64,000 bases of DNA from Marinobacter salicampi (GCF_011074795.1 NZ_JAAMPF010000027.1:54213-118212); one strand, 5' to 3'; counted from the first letter of the stretch, positions 8,750 to 19,767 are shown. The notes: generated by a model not told the origin, from the sequence alone. Made by a program: numbers and translations.

Positions 8750-10357
8750 ATGACGATACTGCAAAGCAAAATAAACCCAAGATCCGAAGAGTTCCAGGCC
8801 AACCAGGAAGCCATGGTAAAAGCTGTGGTTGACCTGCGGAACAAGGTAGCCACCATCCAGCAGGGCGGCGGCCCCTCCTACCAGGAACGCCACATCGCCC
8901 GCGGCAAACTGCTCCCACGGGAACGCATCAACCGCCTCCTGGACGACGGTTCCCCCTTCCTGGAAGTGGGCCAGTTCGCCGCCTACAACGTCTACGATGA
9001 AGAAGTCCCCGCCGCGGGCGTGATTGCCGGCGTCGGTCGCGTCTCCGGCACCGAATGCATGATTATCGCCAACGACGCTACTGTAAAAGGCGGCAGCTAC
9101 TACCCGCTGACCGTGAAAAAACACCTGCGGGCCCAGGAAATCGCCCTGCAGAACCGCCTGCCCTGCATCTACCTGGTGGACTCCGGCGGCGCCAACCTGC
9201 CACGACAGGACGAAGTCTTCCCGGACCGCGACCACTTCGGCCGCATCTTCTTCAACCAGGCCCGCATGTCCGCCGACGACATCCCCCAGATCGCCGTCGT
9301 TATGGGCCTGTGCACAGCCGGTGGCGCCTACGTACCGGCCATGGCGGATGAGTCCATCATCGTGCGCAACCAGGGCACCATCTTCCTGGCCGGCCCGCCG
9401 CTGGTCAAAGCGGCCACCGGTGAAGTGGTCAGCGCAGAAGACCTGGGCGGGGCGGACGTTCACTGCAAAGTCTCCGGCGTGGCCGACCATTACGCTGAAA
9501 ACGACGCTCACGCCCTGGAAATCGCCCGGCGCTGCATCTCCAACCTTAACCGCCGCAAACCGGCAGACGTGGAGATCCGCAAACCCAAGGCGCCCCTGTT
9601 CAACGCCGAAGAAATCTACGGCATCGTCGGTACCGATTTGCGCAAACAGTTCGACGTGAGAGACGTTATCGCCCGCATCGTCGACGGCTCCGAGTTTGAC
9701 GAATTCAAACGCTACTACGGCCAGACCCTGGTCACCGGCTTCGCCCATATTCACGGCTACCCGGTGGGCATCATCGCCAACAACGGCATTCTGTTCAGTG
9801 AGTCCGCCCAGAAAGGCGCGCACTTTATTGAACTCTGCTGCCAGCGCAACATCCCACTATTGTTCCTGCAGAACATCACCGGCTTCATGGTGGGCCAGAA
9901 GCACGAGGCTGAAGGCATCGCCAAGCACGGCGCCAAGATGGTAATGGCTGTGGCCTGTGCCGAAGTGCCCAAGATCACCGTACTGATCGGCGGCAGCTTT
10001 GGCGCCGGCAACTACGGCATGTGTGGCCGCGCCTACAGCCCAGACTTCCTGTGGATGTGGCCCAACGCCCGTATCTCGGTGATGGGCGGCGAACAGGCCG
10101 CCGGCGTACTGGCCACGGTTAAACGCGAAGGTATGGAGCGAAAGGGCCAGGAGTGGAGCACCGACGAAGAGGCAGCATTCAAGAAGCCCATCGTCGACTC
10201 CTACGAACACCAGGGCCATCCCTACTACGCCAGCGCCCGCCTGTGGGACGACGGCGTGATCGACCCGGCGCAGACCCGCGAAGTGGTCGCCCTGAGCCTG
10301 TCCGCCACCCTTAATCGCCCGGCCAAGCCAACACGCTTCGGCGTGTTCCGCATGTAA
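8750..10357 (+). CDS. liuB: 3-Methylcrotonyl-CoA carboxylase, carboxyltransferase (beta) subunit
   Basis: A 535-residue carboxyltransferase that moves CO2 from biotin on LiuD to 3-methylcrotonyl-CoA, giving 3-methylglutaconyl-CoA. It has the two crotonase-like halves of acyl-CoA carboxylases: [20 protein letters not shown] near the N terminus, [16 protein letters not shown] in the first half and [16 protein letters not shown] in the second. The ATG at 8750 is preferred: it follows GAGGCCCGG and gives the usual family length. The frame is open back to 8681, but that stretch lies inside the inverted repeat and would add 23 unrelated residues. liuC follows after 14 bases. Confidence 0.95.
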   Translation: MTILQSKINPRSEEFQANQEAMVKAVVDLRNKVATIQQGGGPSYQERHIARGKLLPRERINRLLDDGSPFLEVGQFAAYNVYDEEVPAAGVIAGVGRVSGTECMIIANDATVKGGSYYPLTVKKHLRAQEIALQNRLPCIYLVDSGGANLPRQDEVFPDRDHFGRIFFNQARMSADDIPQIAVVMGLCTAGGAYVPAMADESIIVRNQGTIFLAGPPLVKAATGEVVSAEDLGGADVHCKVSGVADHYAENDAHALEIARRCISNLNRRKPADVEIRKPKAPLFNAEEIYGIVGTDLRKQFDVRDVIARIVDGSEFDEFKRYYGQTLVTGFAHIHGYPVGIIANNGILFSESAQKGAHFIELCCQRNIPLLFLQNITGFMVGQKHEAEGIAKHGAKMVMAVACAEVPKITVLIGGSFGAGNYGMCGRAYSPDFLWMWPNARISVMGGEQAAGVLATVKREGMERKGQEWSTDEEAAFKKPIVDSYEHQGHPYYASARLWDDGVIDPAQTREVVALSLSATLNRPAKPTRFGVFRM

Positions 10358-10371
10358 CGGAGGACAACGCC

Positions 10372-11199
10372 ATGACCGATCAGGAATCAGCGGTACTGCT
10401 CAACCAACGCGCCGACGGGGTCACCGAAGTGGTGCTCAACCGCCCGGACAAACGCAACGCCTTCGACGATGTCATCATCCAGCAACTGATCAACGCGCTG
10501 GAAAAAGTGAATGCGGACAAGAATACCAACATCGTAATCCTGCGCTCCGAAGGCAAACATTTCTCAGCCGGAGCGGACCTAGGCTGGATGCGTCGCATGG
10601 CGGACAACAGCCGGCAGGAAAACCTGGACGACTCGCGGGAATTGGCCAGGCTCATGGACACCCTGAACCACCTGGGCAAGCCAGTCATTGGCTTGGTGCA
10701 GGGGGCGGCCTTCGGCGGCGCAGTCGGCCTGGCCGCCTGTTGCGACATCCTGCTCGCCACCGAGAAGGCCAGCTTCTGTCTGAGCGAAGTCAAACTCGGA
10801 CTGATACCGGCTGTAATCAGCCCCTACGTGGTGCGTGCCATCGGCGAACGCCAGGCCCGGCGCTACTTCATTTCAGCGGAGGCGTTCACTGCCAGGCAAG
10901 CCCAGCACTTCGGCCTGGTACACGAGGTGTGCGATGACATGACTGCCATGGAACGCCGCTGCGACGAGCTGCTGCTGCAGCTTGCCCTCAATGGCCCGGA
11001 AGCCATGCAGGCTGCCAAAAACCTGATTTTCGCGGTCAGCCAGAAAGTGATCGGCCAGGACGTCATCAACGACACCGCACAACGCATAGCGGACATCCGT
11101 GTGGGTGCCGAAGGCCAGGAAGGGCTCAGTGCCTTCCTGAACAAGCGCAAGGCCAGCTGGATTCAGGCTGACAAGAACGGGAACGACAACAATGTTTAG
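10372..11199 (+). CDS. liuC: 3-Methylglutaconyl-CoA hydratase (enoyl-CoA hydratase family)
   Basis: A 275-residue crotonase-fold enzyme expected to hydrate 3-methylglutaconyl-CoA to HMG-CoA. The oxyanion-hole segments are visible as SEGKHFSAGADLGWMRRM (about 62-79) and QGAAFGGAVGLAACCDI (about 110-126), followed by FCLSEVKLGLIPAVISPYV, typical of this family. A GGAGGACAACGCC ribosome site precedes the ATG. The last eight bases overlap the start of liuD, which implies translational coupling. Substrate assignment rests mainly on operon position between the two carboxylase subunits. Confidence 0.92.
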   Translation: MTDQESAVLLNQRADGVTEVVLNRPDKRNAFDDVIIQQLINALEKVNADKNTNIVILRSEGKHFSAGADLGWMRRMADNSRQENLDDSRELARLMDTLNHLGKPVIGLVQGAAFGGAVGLAACCDILLATEKASFCLSEVKLGLIPAVISPYVVRAIGERQARRYFISAEAFTARQAQHFGLVHEVCDDMTAMERRCDELLLQLALNGPEAMQAAKNLIFAVSQKVIGQDVINDTAQRIADIRVGAEGQEGLSAFLNKRKASWIQADKNGNDNNV

Positions 11200-13195
11200 C
11201 AAAATCCTGATCGCCAACCGCGGGGAAATCGCCTGCCGAATCATACAAACCGCCCATCGCATGGGCGTCCGTTGCGTGGCCGTCTACTCCGACGCCGATG
11301 CTGACGCACGGCACGTGGCCATGGCCGACGAAGCCTTCAACATTGGCCCGGCCCCCAGCTCCGAGAGCTACCTGAAAGCCGACAAAATCATCGAGGTAGC
11401 CAAAGAAAGCGGCGCCCAGGCCATCCACCCCGGCTACGGTTTTCTCTCCGAAAACACCCAGTTCGCCGAAGCCTGCGAAGCCAACGACATCGTCTTCATT
11501 GGCCCGCCCTCATCGGCTATCGCAGCCATGGGCTCCAAATCCGCCGCCAAGGCCATCATGGAGAAAGCCGGCGTGCCCCTGGTGCCGGGTTACCACGGTG
11601 ACGACCAGTCCCCGGACACGCTACGCAAGGAAGCCGAAAAGTGCGGTTTTCCGCTGCTGCTGAAAGCCGTCGCCGGCGGTGGTGGCAAGGGTATGCGGGT
11701 CGTGGAGCGCATGAAAGACTTCGACGACGCCCTGGCTGCCGCCAAGCGGGAATCCAAGAACGCCTTCGGCAACCCGGACATGCTTATCGAACGTTACCTG
11801 ACCCAGCCGCGCCATGTGGAAATCCAGGTGTTCTGCGACAAAAGCGGCAAAGGCGTCTACCTGGCCGAGCGCGACTGCTCCGTACAGCGTCGCCACCAGA
11901 AAGTACTGGAAGAAGCCCCGGCCCCGGGCCTGAGCGAAGACACCCGCAAAGCCATGGGCGAAGCCGCCGTCAAAGCCGCCCAGGCGATCGACTATGTAGG
12001 CGCAGGCACCGTGGAGTTTCTCTACGATGTGGACGGCTCCTTCTTCTTCATGGAAATGAACACCCGCCTGCAGGTAGAGCACCCGGTGACCGAAATGGTC
12101 ACCGGCCAGGACCTGGTGGAATGGCAGCTGAAAGTGGCCTGGGGCGACCCGCTGCCACTGGAACAGGCCCAGGTAAAAACCCGGGGCCACGCCCTGGAAG
12201 CCCGCATCTACGCCGAAGACCCGGACCAGGACTTCCTGCCCGCCACCGGCAACCTGCGCTACCTGAGTACGCCTGATGAAAGCGCCCACGTGCGGGTGGA
12301 TACCGGCGTGACCGAAGGCGACGACATCAGCATTCACTACGACCCGATGATCGCCAAACTCATCGTGTGGGACGAAACCCGAGACCAGGCCATCAACCGC
12401 ATGGTGCAAGCCCTGGAGCATTACCGGATCGCTGGGGTAAAAACCAACATCCGCTTCCTCCACGCCCTGGCCGACGCCCAGCCATTCCGGGAAGCCGAGC
12501 TGACCACCGGGTTTATCGACGACCACCGCGAGCTGCTGTTCCCGAAATCGAAACTCGATACCCATAAGGCCCTGGTACTGGCCGCCGGCTTCGTGCTGGA
12601 ACAGCGCAAATCCCGGGAAGTGATCAGCACCGACCCCTGGTCGCCGTTCGGCCGTCAGAACAGCTGGCGCATGAACTCGGAATACGCCCAGCCCCTGCAA
12701 CTGCAGGTGGGCGATGAGATTCACGAACTGAAAGTGCTGGAGCGTGACGACCGCTACCAGGTATTCGTAGGCGGCAGTGTGTACAACCTCACCGCCCGCC
12801 TGGACGACGACTACCTGCAGGCGGTGATCAACGGCCATCGCATCAGCATCCATGGCAACCTGCACAACGACCAACTGGTGCTCTTCTACGAAGGTGACAC
12901 CTTCCAGTGCATCCTGTACCGGGAGACCTACGGCTTCGAGGAAATGGCGGGCGAAGGCAGCCTGGCCGCCCCGATGAACGGCGCGATCGTAGCGGTGCAG
13001 GCAAAAGTAGGCGACAACGTCACCGCTGGCCAGAGCCTGGTAATCATGGAAGCCATGAAAATGGAGCACGCTATCAAAGCCCCGGCCGACGGCGTGGTCA
13101 CCGCCATATATTTCGCCGAAGGCGACCAGGTCTCCGAAGGCGCCGAGTTGATCGCCATTGAAGTTACTGCAGACGCGGAAGAGGAGGCAGGCTGA
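11192..13195 (+). CDS. liuD: 3-Methylcrotonyl-CoA carboxylase, biotin carboxylase/BCCP (alpha) subunit
   Basis: A 667-residue biotin-dependent subunit. The biotin carboxylase part starts with [18 protein letters not shown] and includes [10 protein letters not shown], the ATP-grasp glycine-rich loop [13 protein letters not shown], and [15 protein letters not shown] linking BT-type domain follows, and the C terminus is a biotinyl domain with EAMKMEH, where Lys623 should carry biotin. It carboxylates biotin using bicarbonate and ATP and works with LiuB. It overlaps liuC by eight bases and liuE by one base, so these genes form a tightly coupled unit. Confidence 0.96.
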   Translation: MFSKILIANRGEIACRIIQTAHRMGVRCVAVYSDADADARHVAMADEAFNIGPAPSSESYLKADKIIEVAKESGAQAIHPGYGFLSENTQFAEACEANDIVFIGPPSSAIAAMGSKSAAKAIMEKAGVPLVPGYHGDDQSPDTLRKEAEKCGFPLLLKAVAGGGGKGMRVVERMKDFDDALAAAKRESKNAFGNPDMLIERYLTQPRHVEIQVFCDKSGKGVYLAERDCSVQRRHQKVLEEAPAPGLSEDTRKAMGEAAVKAAQAIDYVGAGTVEFLYDVDGSFFFMEMNTRLQVEHPVTEMVTGQDLVEWQLKVAWGDPLPLEQAQVKTRGHALEARIYAEDPDQDFLPATGNLRYLSTPDESAHVRVDTGVTEGDDISIHYDPMIAKLIVWDETRDQAINRMVQALEHYRIAGVKTNIRFLHALADAQPFREAELTTGFIDDHRELLFPKSKLDTHKALVLAAGFVLEQRKSREVISTDPWSPFGRQNSWRMNSEYAQPLQLQVGDEIHELKVLERDDRYQVFVGGSVYNLTARLDDDYLQAVINGHRISIHGNLHNDQLVLFYEGDTFQCILYRETYGFEEMAGEGSLAAPMNGAIVAVQAKVGDNVTAGQSLVIMEAMKMEHAIKAPADGVVTAIYFAEGDQVSEGAELIAIEVTADAEEEAG

Positions 13196-14103
13196 TGGCC
13201 TTCCCCAACAAGGTAAGACTGGTTGAGATGAGTCCCCGGGACGGCCTCCAGAACGAACCCGGCGCGGTCATAGAAACCCGAATTAAAACCGGCCTGGTCG
13301 ACCGGCTGGCCGACTGTGGCCTCAACCACATCGAATCCGCCAGCTTTGTATCCCCGAAATGGGTGCCCCAAATGGGCGACGCCGCCGAGGTTATGGCCGG
13401 CATCAATCGCAAACCAGGCGTGCGCTACTCCGTGCTCACCCCCAACCTCAAGGGCTTTGAAAATGCCCTGGCGGCCGGGGCAGACGAAGTCGCCGTCTTC
13501 GGCGCCGCGTCCGAGTCCTTCAGCCAGAAAAACATCAACTGCTCCATCGCAGAAAGCCTCGACCGCTTTCTACCGGTGATGGAAGCGGCCAAAAAGCACA
13601 AGATCCCGGTACGGGGCTACGTCTCCACCGTCCTTGGCTGCCCCTACGAAGGCGAGATCGCTCCCGAACAGGTCGCGATAGTGGCGAAAGCCCTCGCTGA
13701 CATGGGGTGCTATGAAATTTCCCTGGGCGATACCATCGGCACAGGCACGCCTTTGAAAGCCAAACGCATGCTCGAAGCTGTTGCCGCTGAAGTCCCTATC
13801 GAAAAGCTGGCCGCTCACTTCCACGACACCTACGGTCAGGCGCTGGCCAACCTCTACGCGGTTCTGGAGGAAGGCATTGCAGTTATTGACTCTTCTGTAG
13901 CCGGGCTCGGCGGCTGCCCCTACGCTAAAGGCGCCTCCGGCAACGTCGCCACCGAAGACGTGCTATACCTTCTGAACGGTTTAGGCATAGAAACAGGGGT
14001 CGACCTCGGAAAACTGGTCGCCACCGGCGGCTGGATCTGCCAGCAATTGAATCGCCATAACGGCTCCAAAGTCGGCCAGGCACTGGGCGATAACTGCCAA
14101 TGA
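13195..14103 (+). CDS. liuE: Hydroxymethylglutaryl-CoA lyase
   Basis: A 302-residue HMG-CoA lyase that splits HMG-CoA into acetyl-CoA and acetoacetate, the last step of the leucine pathway. The TIM-barrel starts with [12 protein letters not shown], carrying the metal and acid/base residues; [12 protein letters not shown] supplies metal-binding histidines; and [18 protein letters not shown] carries the signature catalytic cysteine near the C terminus. The ATG overlaps the liuD stop (ATGA arrangement). Length and motifs are normal for the bacterial enzyme. Confidence 0.96.
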   Translation: MAFPNKVRLVEMSPRDGLQNEPGAVIETRIKTGLVDRLADCGLNHIESASFVSPKWVPQMGDAAEVMAGINRKPGVRYSVLTPNLKGFENALAAGADEVAVFGAASESFSQKNINCSIAESLDRFLPVMEAAKKHKIPVRGYVSTVLGCPYEGEIAPEQVAIVAKALADMGCYEISLGDTIGTGTPLKAKRMLEAVAAEVPIEKLAAHFHDTYGQALANLYAVLEEGIAVIDSSVAGLGGCPYAKGASGNVATEDVLYLLNGLGIETGVDLGKLVATGGWICQQLNRHNGSKVGQALGDNCQ

Positions 14104-14116
14104 ACCGATTGGTGGG

Positions 14117-14132
14117 CGGGAAGTCCTTCCCG
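14117..14132 (+). other. Intercistronic hairpin between liuE and the AhpD-like gene
   Basis: CGGGAA-GTCC-TTCCCG forms a six-base-pair stem with a four-base loop. No T-run follows, so it is more likely an RNA processing or stability element within the operon than a terminator. Confidence 0.4.
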
Positions 14133-14170
14133 GCCGCCAAAGCACCAAACAAAAAGGCTAGGAGCACAGA

Positions 14171-14746
14171 ATGAACAAGAACAATGTCGTAGCCCTGGAT
14201 CTCCCCATCCCGGAGATCGAGGACATGCCGGAAGACACCCAGAAGTACTTCCATCTCTGCCAGGAAAAGCTGGGCATGATCCCGAACGTACTCACCGCCT
14301 ATAGCCAGAATCTCAAACAGCTCGAGGGCTTCACCCGCCTTTACAACGAGCTGATGATGGGTGAAAGCGAACTCAGCAAGCTTGAGCGGGAAATGGTCGC
14401 CGTGGTGGTGTCATCCGAAAACAAATGCTTCTACTGCCTGGTCGCCCACGGCGCCGCCGTAAGGGTACTGAGCGGTGATCCGCAACTGGGCGAACACATG
14501 GTGATGAACTACCGCAGCGCCAGACTCGACAGGCGCCAACGGGCAATGCTGGACTTTGCATCGCACCTCACCCGCTCCCCGGCCACCGTCACCGAAGAAT
14601 ACATCCAGGCCCTGCGGGACGCCGGCCTCAGCGACAGCGGCATCTGGGACCTGAGCAACCTGATCGGTTTCTACAACATGACCAATCGTGTGGCCATCGC
14701 CAGCGACATGCAACCAAATCCTGAATATCACAGCCAGAGTCGCTAG
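14171..14746 (+). CDS. AhpD-like / carboxymuconolactone decarboxylase-family protein
   Basis: A 191-residue protein of the peroxidase-related AhpD-like family. The redox-type motif is [15 protein letters not shown] near residues 78-92 (CxxC followed by a histidine), as in alkylhydroperoxidase D. The surrounding helices ([18 protein letters not shown] before; [17 protein letters not shown] after) are typical. It sits between liuE and an acyl-CoA synthetase gene with an AGGAGCAC ribosome site, so it is probably part of the leucine operon. Its substrate is unknown; protection against peroxide from acyl-CoA oxidation is a guess, and a non-redox role cannot be excluded. Confidence 0.8.
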   Translation: MNKNNVVALDLPIPEIEDMPEDTQKYFHLCQEKLGMIPNVLTAYSQNLKQLEGFTRLYNELMMGESELSKLEREMVAVVVSSENKCFYCLVAHGAAVRVLSGDPQLGEHMVMNYRSARLDRRQRAMLDFASHLTRSPATVTEEYIQALRDAGLSDSGIWDLSNLIGFYNMTNRVAIASDMQPNPEYHSQSR

Positions 14747-14799
14747 CAGACGCCGGCCGTCTGTGCACTCTCGACTACAAAAACAATGGAGGCAGACAA

Positions 14800-16500
14800 A
14801 TGAACCAGACTCTACCCAGCTCCTATCCAAGCTATACCAGCGGTACCTCCGAAACCCCGCTGCTGGGCATGACCATCGGCGATATGCTCGACCGCACTGC
14901 AGGCAAGTATCCGGACACCGAAGCCCTGGTTGCCCTTCATCAGGACATCCGCTGGACCTACAAAGAGTTCCAGCAAAAGGTCAACGAAGCCGCCCGCGCC
15001 TTCCTGGCCATCGGCGTTGAACGCGGCGACCGGGTGGGCATCTGGTCCCCCAATCGTTACGAGTGGACCGTCACCCAGTTCGCCACCGCCAAGGTGGGCG
15101 CCATCCTGGTAAACATCAATCCGGCCTATGGCGTCCACGAACTGGAATACGCATTAAATCTCTCTGGTATGCGCTTCCTGGTTACTGCGGATAGTTTCAA
15201 GACCTCCGATTACCGCAAGATGATCTACGAGCTGGCGCCGGAACTGAAAGCCAGCCAACCCGGCAAGCTCAAGTCCCAGCGTCTGGAAGAGCTTGAGGGC
15301 GTGATCAACCTCGACCAGCAGAGCCACGAAGGCATGTGGACCTGGGATGAATTTGTCAGCCTTGCCAGCGAAGTGACTCAGCAGCAGTTGGACGAGCGCC
15401 AGAGCGTGCTTCAGTTCGACGACCCCATCAACATCCAGTTTACCTCCGGTACCACCGGCAACCCCAAGGGCGCCACCCTCACCCACCACAATATCCTCAA
15501 CAACGGCTATTTTGTGGGCGAGAGCCAGCGCCTGACCGAGAAAGACCGCCTGGTCATCCCCGTGCCCCTGTACCACTGCTTTGGCATGGTGATGGGGAAC
15601 CTGGGCTGCATCACCCACGGCTCCACCATGATCTATCCGGGTGAAGGCTTCGAGCCCAAATCCGTGCTGCAGGCCGTGCACCAGGAAAAGGCCACCGCCC
15701 TCTACGGCGTGCCCACCATGTTCATCGCCGAACTGGCCGAGCCCGAGTTTGAAAGCTATGACCTCTCCAGCCTGCGCACCGGCATCATGGCCGGCTCCAT
15801 CTGCCCGGCGGAAGTGATGAAGAAGGTCAACGGCAAGATGAACATGAAGGAAGTCCAAATTGCCTATGGCATGACCGAAACCAGCCCGGTGTCCACTCAG
15901 ACCAGCTCTCTCGACCTGTTCGAGAAGCAGGTCACCACCGTGGGCCGGACCCAGCCGCACCTGGAAACCAAGATCGTCGACCCCGCCAACGGCAACATCC
16001 TGCCCCGTGGCGAAACCGGCGAACTCTGCACCCGTGGCTATAGCGTGATGCTGAGGTACTGGAACAACGAAGAAAAAACCAATGAGGCCATCGACGAAGC
16101 CGGCTGGATGCATACCGGCGATCTGGCCACGATGGACGACGAGGGCTACATCCAGATCGTCGGCCGTATCAAGGACATGGTCATCCGCGGCGGTGAGAAT
16201 ATCTACCCGAAAGAAATCGAGGAATTCCTCTACACCCACCCCTCCATCGAGGACATTCAGGTAACCGGCATCCCCGACGACAAGTACGGCGAAGAGCTCA
16301 TCGCCTGGGTAAAACTGGCCCCGGATGCGGATCCGGTTACGGGCGAAGAACTTCGGGAATTCTGCAAGGGCAAAATCGCCCACTTCAAGATCCCCAGGAA
16401 CTACAAGTTCGTGGATGAATTCCCGATGACAGTGACCGGCAAAATCCAGAAGTTCAAGATGCGGGAAATTTCCATTGAGGAGATGGGGCTGAAACGCTGA
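14800..16500 (+). CDS. AMP-forming acyl-CoA synthetase of the leucine operon
   Basis: A 566-residue ANL-superfamily ligase that activates a carboxylic acid to its CoA thioester through an acyl-AMP. The P-loop is [15 protein letters not shown] near 213-227; the adenine motif appears as [10 protein letters not shown]; the hinge and C-terminal domain include [21 protein letters not shown] with the catalytic lysine in [11 protein letters not shown] near the end. Its place after the HMG-CoA lyase gene suggests acetoacetate or a short/medium branched acid as substrate, but the sequence resembles general fatty acyl-CoA ligases, so specificity is open. A GGAGG site precedes the ATG, and a strong terminator follows, making this the last gene of the liu operon. 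Confidence 0.88.
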   Translation: MNQTLPSSYPSYTSGTSETPLLGMTIGDMLDRTAGKYPDTEALVALHQDIRWTYKEFQQKVNEAARAFLAIGVERGDRVGIWSPNRYEWTVTQFATAKVGAILVNINPAYGVHELEYALNLSGMRFLVTADSFKTSDYRKMIYELAPELKASQPGKLKSQRLEELEGVINLDQQSHEGMWTWDEFVSLASEVTQQQLDERQSVLQFDDPINIQFTSGTTGNPKGATLTHHNILNNGYFVGESQRLTEKDRLVIPVPLYHCFGMVMGNLGCITHGSTMIYPGEGFEPKSVLQAVHQEKATALYGVPTMFIAELAEPEFESYDLSSLRTGIMAGSICPAEVMKKVNGKMNMKEVQIAYGMTETSPVSTQTSSLDLFEKQVTTVGRTQPHLETKIVDPANGNILPRGETGELCTRGYSVMLRYWNNEEKTNEAIDEAGWMHTGDLATMDDEGYIQIVGRIKDMVIRGGENIYPKEIEEFLYTHPSIEDIQVTGIPDDKYGEELIAWVKLAPDADPVTGEELREFCKGKIAHFKIPRNYKFVDEFPMTVTGKIQKFKMREISIEEMGLKR

Positions 16501-16534
16501 AAAGACTACCCGGGTCGAACGAGGTACAAAGAAA

Positions 16535-16560
16535 AAAAGCCCCGGCCTGCCGGGGCTTTT
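16535..16560 (+). terminator. Rho-independent terminator of the liu operon
   Basis: GCCCCGG-CCTG-CCGGGGC is a perfect seven-base-pair GC stem, extended by an A-run on the left and TTTT on the right. It begins about 35 bases after the acyl-CoA synthetase stop and closes the leucine operon before ilvE. Confidence 0.93.
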
Positions 16561-16693
16561 AACAAAATCAGGCCTGCTGTTGATCCTTTCGTGTATGGCG
16601 TGGGGCCATGATTTTCAGTAAATTGGGGCATCGGTATTTTTTGGCCTCGCCCGGCCGGCCCCGGCAACTCTCTCTAATTCAGGAATTATCCCA

Positions 16694-17692
16694 ATGACAG
16701 CATTTGGCAGTGTCTTCATGCCGGAAATGACCATGACCCGATTTGATGGTCAGGCCTGGTCCCGGCCGCAAATTGTGTCCAGCGAAAGGATCGAGCTCCA
16801 CCCGGGTGCCCATGTACTGCAATACGCCAGCACCTGCTTCGAGGGCTTGAAAGCGTTCAGGCATACCGATGGCAAGGTGAAGATTTTCCGGATGGACCGG
16901 AACCTCGCCCGTCTGAGCCAGAGTACGGATCTGCTGGGCATGCCGGCCATCGACCAAGACATGGTCGGGAGCATGATTCTCGATATTGTTGGCCGTTTCG
17001 CAGCGGAAGTCCCCGAGCCTCCCGGCTCCATGTATGTCCGTCCGTCCCATATTGGTACCGAGCCGGCCATCGGCAAGGCGGCGGCTTCCTCGGCGACGTC
17101 TATGCTCTACGTCATACTGTCACCCGTGGGTGACTACTTTGCTGGCAATGACGCCACCCTGAGGTTGCTGCTCGACGACGAAGGCATGCGTTGTGCACCT
17201 CACATGGGCACCGTCAAGTGCGGCGGCAACTATGCCAGCGCACTTCAGGTTATCCAGAAGGCCAGGGCCTCGGTCCAGGCTGATCAGGTACTCTTCTGCC
17301 CCGGTGGTGACGTCCAGGAAACCGGCGCTGCCAATTTCCTGTTGATTGACGGCGACGAGGTGATCACCAAAGCCCTGGACCAGTCATTCCTGCACGGCGT
17401 TACCCGGGACTCGATACTCACCCTGGCCCGGGACATGGGGTTCAAGGTTCAGGAACGGGAACTCAGTGTTCAAGAGCTGCTTGAAAGGGCCCGTAAGCCA
17501 GGCTGTGAGGCGGCGCTGTCCGGGACCGCAGCCGTGCTTGCGCCAGTGGGCACCTTGCTGCATCGCGGCGAGGAGATTCAGGTAGGTAGCGGCCTCGCGG
17601 GTCCGACCACCAGGAAACTCAGGCAGGCTCTGACAGATATCCAGTGGGGTCGGACCAAAGATACCTACGGTTGGTTAACCGACGTGACCTGA
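16694..17692 (+). CDS. ilvE: Branched-chain amino acid aminotransferase
   Basis: A 332-residue fold-type IV PLP enzyme that interconverts leucine, isoleucine and valine with their 2-oxoacids. The PLP lysine is Lys175 in APHMGTVKCGGNYASAL; YASTCFEGLKAFR (about 44-56) and the C-terminal GTAAVLAPVGTL phosphate-binding loop also fit the class II-like BCAT family. It has its own transcription unit after the liu terminator and lies next to the catabolic genes, so it can feed BCKDH alongside the leucine dehydrogenase as well as serve biosynthesis. The ATG at 16694 follows AGGAATT. Confidence 0.93.
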   Translation: MTAFGSVFMPEMTMTRFDGQAWSRPQIVSSERIELHPGAHVLQYASTCFEGLKAFRHTDGKVKIFRMDRNLARLSQSTDLLGMPAIDQDMVGSMILDIVGRFAAEVPEPPGSMYVRPSHIGTEPAIGKAAASSATSMLYVILSPVGDYFAGNDATLRLLLDDEGMRCAPHMGTVKCGGNYASALQVIQKARASVQADQVLFCPGGDVQETGAANFLLIDGDEVITKALDQSFLHGVTRDSILTLARDMGFKVQERELSVQELLERARKPGCEAALSGTAAVLAPVGTLLHRGEEIQVGSGLAGPTTRKLRQALTDIQWGRTKDTYGWLTDVT

Positions 17693-17713
17693 TTCAGGGC
17701 TCAAGGAAGGCAA

Positions 17714-19072
17714 ATGGTTTTCGGACATGGACAGTTCAGTAAAGAGGGACCTTACAGTTCCTGGTGGGCCCTGGCCTGCTTTGTGACTTTGATAACACTG
17801 CTCGCTGTACCCGGGACCAGCGCCGCCCAGGAGGCCGGCGAACCGGAGATCAAGGTAACTGACACCCCCCATGATGACGCCATACAGGGCCGCCTTAAGG
17901 CAGTACTCGCGGCCATGGATGAGGCCTCGGACATCGGGGTAACGGTGGAGTCCGGTGTCGTCACTCTGACCGGCGAGGTTGCCAATGCCAGCGCCGCCCG
18001 GGAGCTGACCAACCTCGCTCGACGGGTACAGGGGGTGATTCATGTCCAGAACCGGCTCACTGACGAAACTGCAATTTCTTCCCGCCTTCAACCCCTTGGC
18101 CAGCGGCTCGAAAACCTGGGCACCGAAATTCTGCGAAACCTGCCGGTAATCGTGCTGGCGCTGGTTATCATCATTGTGTTCTGGATTGCCGGGCGCTGGG
18201 CAGGAAACCACAGCCGATGGCTGCGCCGGATCGGGTTGCCTGAGCTGACCTCACAGCTGGGTCGGCGCATATTGCGCCTGGTAGTCACCGGGCTGGGGTT
18301 TCTGATCGCGCTGGAAATCCTTGATGCTACAGCTCTTTTCGGTGCCCTGCTGGGTGTGGCGGGGGTAGCGGGTATAGCCCTGGGCTTTGCCTTTCGGAAC
18401 ATCGTGGAGAATTACCTGGCCGGCGTTCTGCTCAGTATCCGTCATCCGTTCGGAATCGGTGATTTTATAGAGGTCGGCAGCTCCCAGGGCAGCGTTGTAA
18501 GACTCACCTCCCGGGACACCGTTCTGATGACCCCGGGGGGCAATCATCTTCGCATCCCCAATAGCATCATCATCACCTCTGTTCTGACCAACTTCAGTCG
18601 CAATCCTCTGAGCCGCTTCGACTTCACCCTTGGCGTTTCAGCAGATGCTGATCCGGTCAGGGCCAAGGAGCTGGGTGTCGCCACAATAGCGGGTATGAGG
18701 GGTATTCTTGCTGACCCTCGGCCACGGGTACTCATGACGGAACTTGGCGAAGGTATCATGAAGTTTCGTTTCCTGGCCTGGATAGACCAGCGCGATACCG
18801 ATCCGGACAAGGCACGCAGTGAGGCACTGCGGTTGGTTAAAACCGCATACGATCAGGCAGAAATGAAGATGCCGGGGCCCCGTAATCGGGTAATTCTTCG
18901 CCGGCCCGAGGAGGATGACGTGGCAAACGCGCCTCAGCGCAAACCGATCGCTGCTCCGGAGGAGATTGACGTAGCTACGGACAACACCTTGTCCCGCCAG
19001 GTGGAAGCTGACCTCCGCGAATCAAGTGAAGAGAATCTGTTAAGTGGCAAAGGGCGAACCAACCAGCGCTGA
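17714..19072 (+). CDS. MscS-family mechanosensitive channel with N-terminal BON domain
   Basis: A 452-residue protein beginning with a signal-like hydrophobic segment ending SAAQEAG near residue 38. A BON domain follows at about 45-117 (SGVVTLTGEVANASAARELTNLAR), a fold thought to bind membranes or ligands in the periplasm. Transmembrane segments come next, including VIVLALVIIIVFWIAGRW and the pore-lining helix VAGVAGIALGFAFRN at about 215-230. The MscS beta domain (FGIGDFIEVG, PNSIIITSVLTNFSRNP) and a charged C-terminal tail complete it. It should open on hypo-osmotic stress. It starts 21 bases after ilvE with AAGGAAGG and may be cotranscribed, with no obvious metabolic link. Confidence 0.9.
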   Translation: MVFGHGQFSKEGPYSSWWALACFVTLITLLAVPGTSAAQEAGEPEIKVTDTPHDDAIQGRLKAVLAAMDEASDIGVTVESGVVTLTGEVANASAARELTNLARRVQGVIHVQNRLTDETAISSRLQPLGQRLENLGTEILRNLPVIVLALVIIIVFWIAGRWAGNHSRWLRRIGLPELTSQLGRRILRLVVTGLGFLIALEILDATALFGALLGVAGVAGIALGFAFRNIVENYLAGVLLSIRHPFGIGDFIEVGSSQGSVVRLTSRDTVLMTPGGNHLRIPNSIIITSVLTNFSRNPLSRFDFTLGVSADADPVRAKELGVATIAGMRGILADPRPRVLMTELGEGIMKFRFLAWIDQRDTDPDKARSEALRLVKTAYDQAEMKMPGPRNRVILRRPEEDDVANAPQRKPIAAPEEIDVATDNTLSRQVEADLRESSEENLLSGKGRTNQR

Positions 19073-19146
19073 CTTTTCATTCCGGGTGGAGGCTTCGCCT
19101 GAACAGGCTGTACCCGGGATAGACAATAGATGAACGGCCAAAAGAT

Positions 19147-19163
19147 GGGGGCTGATCGCCCCC
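19147..19163 (-). terminator. Terminator after the outer-membrane protein gene
   Basis: On the minus strand GGGGGC-GATCA-GCCCCC is followed by ATCTTTT. It lies 20 bases past the stop of the minus-strand gene ending at 19183 and may also stop read-through from the mscS-type gene. Confidence 0.8.
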
Positions 19164-19182
19164 AAGGTACCCTGGCTAAAAC

Positions 19183-19767
19183 TCAGAATTCGTAACGCGC
19201 GCCTACAGAAAAAAGATCAACTTCATCAAAGGTTGTGTAGTCCACCACAAACGAAACCGGCTCGTTGTACTGGTATCTGCCACCCACACCCAGACCAAGG
19301 TCAAAGCTCGAGTCGGAGAATGAGTTGCTGGCAGAATATCCGCCATAGCTTGAAGAAGTCTCTGCATCAAACGATGTATAAACAAGGCCGGCGCGACCAT
19401 AGATGCTCAGGTTGGCCAGCAGGTCATCAAGGCCATGCTCGTACACCCCGTAAGCGCCTAGCGCTACGTAGCTGGCGCTCAACTTGCCTCTGCCCATGGA
19501 GTGGCTGTAGGTGCTTTCGGCGTCGGACAAACTGAAGCTCAGGTCGAACTCAGCACTGACACCAGGGTGGATATGGGGCAGGTTTTTACCATAGGTGCCA
19601 GTCACCGCGAGAGCAGAATCGTCAAGACCGACATCGGCAAAACCGATCGTGGCCTTCACATAGGCATCATCCTTCAGGTAATCCACCGCACGCTGAAAAT
19701 TGTCGGCCGAAGCGGCGCCGGAAAACAGAACCGCTGAAGTAGCGACGGAAAACAGAATCTTTTTCAT
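19183..19767 (-). CDS. Outer-membrane beta-barrel protein
   Basis: A 194-residue protein with a clear signal peptide (MKKILFSVATSAVLFSGAASA) and a mature part made of alternating hydrophobic/polar beta strands. It ends in VGARYEF, a C-terminal phenylalanine pattern used for outer-membrane insertion. Strand-like segments such as ASYVALGAYGVYEHG and FDLGLGVGGRYQYN suggest an eight-stranded OmpA/OmpW-like or OM_beta-barrel porin. Function is unknown; no enzymatic motif is visible. It is a single-gene unit with its own terminator and a long upstream spacer. Confidence 0.82.
   Translation of the reverse strand: MKKILFSVATSAVLFSGAASADNFQRAVDYLKDDAYVKATIGFADVGLDDSALAVTGTYGKNLPHIHPGVSAEFDLSFSLSDAESTYSHSMGRGKLSASYVALGAYGVYEHGLDDLLANLSIYGRAGLVYTSFDAETSSSYGGYSASNSFSDSSFDLGLGVGGRYQYNEPVSFVVDYTTFDEVDLFSVGARYEF

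Noticed and set aside
11621..13069. A 482-codon frame antisense to liuD
   Set aside because: liuD is a fully conserved biotin carboxylase; the antisense protein is low-complexity His/Val/Gly-rich sequence.
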